Shown one piece after another: positions 62,057 through 64,000 of a stretch of DNA of 64,000 bases. The DNA comes from Kamptonema sp. UHCC 0994 (GTDB taxonomy: Bacteria > Cyanobacteriota > Cyanobacteriia > Cyanobacteriales > Microcoleaceae). The translations under genes were made by a program, and so were the position numbers. The notes beneath the pieces are model-generated. The model was not told where the DNA came from. It worked only from the letters and a program-made list of their open reading frames with translations, and did not search any database. Position 1 is the stretch's first letter, and each line of letters begins with the position of its first letter. The stretch is from NCBI RefSeq assembly GCF_029167235.1, contig NZ_JARFTR010000016.1, forward strand, positions 1-64,000, given 5' to 3'.

Positions 62057-62575
62057 TTACATTTCTTTCATAATTATTAGAGTCAGAATAACCGTAACTA
62101 TAAATGCAATTGCTAGCCCAATTTCTCCAAACATTAGATTCAGAATTATTGCCCAAAAGATAAATTCAACAATTACTAATAACAAGATAGTCAAAACTTT
62201 GCTGACCATTCTTTTCAGGCGTTCAGAGCGATTTCTTCTCTTTTCTTTTTTAGCTCTTTTAGCATCAGCTTTCACTAGCGTATTTAGAGTTTTTTGATTG
62301 TAGAATTTTCCACTACTAGAAGGCTCAAAACTTCCTCTAGAAGAGCTTGTATCTAATATGAGAGGCTTCATCACTTGATGATAGCAATTAGCATGAAAAT
62401 ATTTAGTAGAATGTGTGCTATGAGTTTCATATTTAACTGCTTCAGATTGTTTAAGAGTTTCAAAACAACCTAGACATACTACCCCGCGAGGATATTCTGT
62501 ATGGCAATGGAGACATTCATCAGCGTCAGAACTTAATTGGGCACCGCATTCCATACACTGCAATAACTCAGGCAT
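62057..62575 (-). CDS. zinc-ribbon membrane protein, unknown function
   Basis: This 172-residue protein begins with a double cysteine-pair zinc-ribbon (CMECGAQLSSDADECLHCH), then a further CLGCFETL pair and a HANCYH segment, which may form a LIM-like or RING-like metal fold. A basic stretch (KRAKKEKRRNRSERLKRM) leads into two hydrophobic helices at the C-terminus. It is probably membrane-anchored with its zinc domain in the cytoplasm. The function is not known and no neighbour suggests one. It is convergent with the Wzz-like gene. Confidence 0.7.
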   Translation of the reverse strand: MPELLQCMECGAQLSSDADECLHCHTEYPRGVVCLGCFETLKQSEAVKYETHSTHSTKYFHANCYHQVMKPLILDTSSSRGSFEPSSSGKFYNQKTLNTLVKADAKRAKKEKRRNRSERLKRMVSKVLTILLLVIVEFIFWAIILNLMFGEIGLAIAFIVTVILTLIIMKEM

Positions 62576-62853
62576 AACCTTTTCTCCGGTTTATAGCATA
62601 AGGGTGCTAGCCCCTCGCACCTGACGAACACCCCTGAAGGGTAACACCCCATATTTATAACTCTTTATCACAAAATTGTCATTAAAAATTGGGTTGTATA
62701 GAAATAAGACTATCTTTAATAAGGCTTTACATAGACTTAGCAATTTTTATGGTATAAGCTGATTGCAGTTAGCCATTAGCTGTGCAGTGAAGTGAGAGGC
62801 TTTCTGCGGTAATCTAAGTTTTGTATTAGTTAATGCAATTCTAGGAGTTAATT

Positions 62854-63303
62854 TTGGAACGTACATTCTTAGCCATTAAACCCGATGGCGTACAGCGGGG
62901 AATCGTCGGCGAAATCATCGGCCGTTTTGAAGCTAAAGGCTTTACCCTCGTTGGTTTGAAGTTAATGTTAGTTAGCCGCGAACTGGCTGAAGCTCATTAT
63001 GATGTCCACCGGGAAAGACCATTTTTTCCGGGATTGGTAGAGTTTATCATTTCTAGCCCTGTAGTGGCGATGGTTTGGGAAGGCGACGGCGTGGTTGCAT
63101 CCGCTAGAAAAATGATTGGTGCAACGAATCCGCTAACTTCCGAACCGGGTACGATTCGTGGCGATTTTGCTGTTAATGTTGGTCGGAACATCATTCACGG
63201 TTCTGATGCGATAGAAACTGCTCAGCGGGAAATTAAGCTCTGGTTCAAAGATGAGGAATTAGTGAGCTGGAAACCTTCTTTAACTCCCTGGATAGTTGAG
63301 TGA
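62854..63303 (+). CDS. ndk: nucleoside diphosphate kinase
   Basis: This 149-residue protein is standard NDK. The phosphohistidine lies in [16 protein letters not shown], and the N-terminus reads [20 protein letters not shown]. It equilibrates nucleoside tri- and diphosphates. The start is a TTG at 62854 behind TAGGAGTTAATT; no ATG fits the family start. The 278-bp gap before it contains no gene that I can support. Confidence 0.96.
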   Translation: MERTFLAIKPDGVQRGIVGEIIGRFEAKGFTLVGLKLMLVSRELAEAHYDVHRERPFFPGLVEFIISSPVVAMVWEGDGVVASARKMIGATNPLTSEPGTIRGDFAVNVGRNIIHGSDAIETAQREIKLWFKDEELVSWKPSLTPWIVE

Positions 63304-63330
63304 TTAGTGGGCAAATAGGGTGATTATTGG

Positions 63331-63504
63331 GCGATTGAAATCGCGTCTACACAGACAAAACCCGCCTGCGCGGGTTGAAATTCTATAGTCCGCGTAGGCG
63401 GACTTGGTTTGTGTAGACGCGGTTTCAACCGCCGGACTCTTGGTTTGTGTAGACGCGGTTTCAACCGCCGGACTTGGTTTGTGTAGACGCGGTTTCAACC
63501 GCCG
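63331..63504. repeat. palindromic element plus three tandem 34-36-bp units
   Basis: Positions 63331-63402 contain CGATTGAAATCG, ACCCGCCTGCGCGGGT and AGTCCGCGTAGGCGGACT pieces. Then three units (63401-63434, 63435-63470, 63471-63504), each starting GACT..TTGGTTTGTGTAGAC and ending TCAACCGCCG, follow. This is not a CRISPR array as no unique spacers exist. Confidence 0.92.
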
Positions 63505-63534
63505 GACTTGGTTTATATAGAGGCTGAAAATATT

Positions 63535-64000
63535 TTAAATTTCAGATTTCTGGGCTTCTTGTTCCTGAGCTTGAAGTAATATCTCTTGCTGTTTGCCTTC
63601 AATTTCTGCGGATGCTTCACCTTCGGTTGATTCCACGATCGTGCGTTCCGAAAATCCCCACAAAAACACTAGGGCAATTGTAACAACTACCAACCATTGT
63701 GGCGGCACTAAACTATCATTAATTACTTTGAGCAACAGCCGTATTCCTACAAAACCGACTGTAATGTAACCAGCATTTTCCAGGTGAACGAACTCTTCGA
63801 GCCAGCGGATGAATAAACCTGCCATAAAACGTAGTGCAATAATTCCAATAGTCGCACCCGTAAGCACAAGCCAAGTTTCATCAGAAATCGCGATCGCAGT
63901 GGTGACGCTATCCAAAGAAAACGCCAAATCGGTCAGCGCAATTACCGGAATTGCTTGCCAGAGATTCGCAAATCGTGGTTCTTGATGTTCTCCTTCCTCG
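63535..64000 (-). CDS. TerC family membrane protein, cut by the window edge
   Basis: The frame stays open to the right edge, reading ...NLWQAIPVIALTDLAFSLDSVTTAIAISDETW, so the TTG-initiated start at 63927 is not the real one. The conserved LTDLAFSLDSV and VHLENAGYITVGFVGIRLLLK are typical of TerC/integral membrane proteins with acidic residues for metal handling. At least four membrane segments are visible; the C-terminus is Glu/Gln-rich and cytoplasmic. TerC proteins in cyanobacteria and plastids are involved in thylakoid membrane or metal (Mn/tellurite) homeostasis. The N-terminal part lies outside the window. Confidence 0.85.
   Translation of the reverse strand, partial: EEGEHQEPRFANLWQAIPVIALTDLAFSLDSVTTAIAISDETWLVLTGATIGIIALRFMAGLFIRWLEEFVHLENAGYITVGFVGIRLLLKVINDSLVPPQWLVVVTIALVFLWGFSERTIVESTEGEASAEIEGKQQEILLQAQEQEAQKSEI

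Noticed and set aside
63401..63504. Possible CRISPR array
   Set aside because: The 34-36-bp units are directly adjacent with no unique spacers, and no cas gene is present.

Overview
The window comes from a cyanobacterium, most likely a filamentous Oscillatoriales-type genome. The evidence is psbH and psbN, the plastid-conserved genes ycf35 and ycf46, several cyanobacteria-restricted families (DUF3172, DUF3146, a 4-Cys PP2C phosphatase), many copies of the HIP1 octamer GCGATCGC, and many short heptamer repeats and palindromic intergenic elements. No tRNA, rRNA, CRISPR array, prophage or intact transposase gene was seen.

Layout. 1-6.4 kb: a CcdA/thioredoxin pair, a PP2C phosphatase, NfeD, an SPFH protein, a TPR-like membrane protein and ssb. 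6.4-7.1 kb: a long gap holding what looks like an orphan IS200/IS605-type right end (omegaRNA-like). 7.1-9.7 kb: mreBCD. 9.9-14.6 kb: a HAD hydrolase, argB, a run of small membrane proteins (DUF948, YtxH) and an AEC transporter. 14.7-23.3 kb: a same-strand run of sugar-type oxidoreductase, glycosyltransferase, solute-binding lipoprotein, hybrid histidine kinase, GAF-adenylate cyclase and response regulator, probably one sensory module. 23.5-34.4 kb: a large VWA protein, a divergent proteasome/HslV-like Ntn-hydrolase candidate, an RNase D-like exonuclease with a duplicated C-terminal domain, ycf35, ycf46, a ribbon-helix-helix protein, a lipoprotein, an FAD monooxygenase and a helicase remnant.

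34.5-47.5 kb is the centrepiece, a cyanobactin (RiPP) cluster. On the minus strand lie patA, patB, patC and a tandem-VWA protein. Diverging on the plus strand lie a leader-only precursor remnant, a PatF-type prenyltransferase, two full precursor genes in a tandem 500-bp duplication, patD and patG. The precursors keep the LAELSEEAL recognition site and end in SYDGEDAE, but their predicted cores are about 22-25 residues, Cys/Gly/Trp-rich, and unlike the short patellamide-type cores. PatD should heterocyclise Cys/Ser/Thr, the oxidase domain of PatG should aromatise the azolines, PatA should remove the leader, and the capped subtilisin domain of PatG should cut before SYDGE and macrocyclise. The role of the VWA gene is unknown.

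47.6-64 kb is core metabolism and photosynthesis: fabF-acpP, an HdrB-like CCG protein, DUF3172, clpS, a CPBP protease, a GIY-YIG protein, a GST, trhO, an HNH-like protein, DUF3146-pth-tatA-psbH with divergent psbN, aroC, an MBL hydrolase, a Wzz-like protein, a zinc-ribbon protein, ndk and a TerC protein cut by the window edge.
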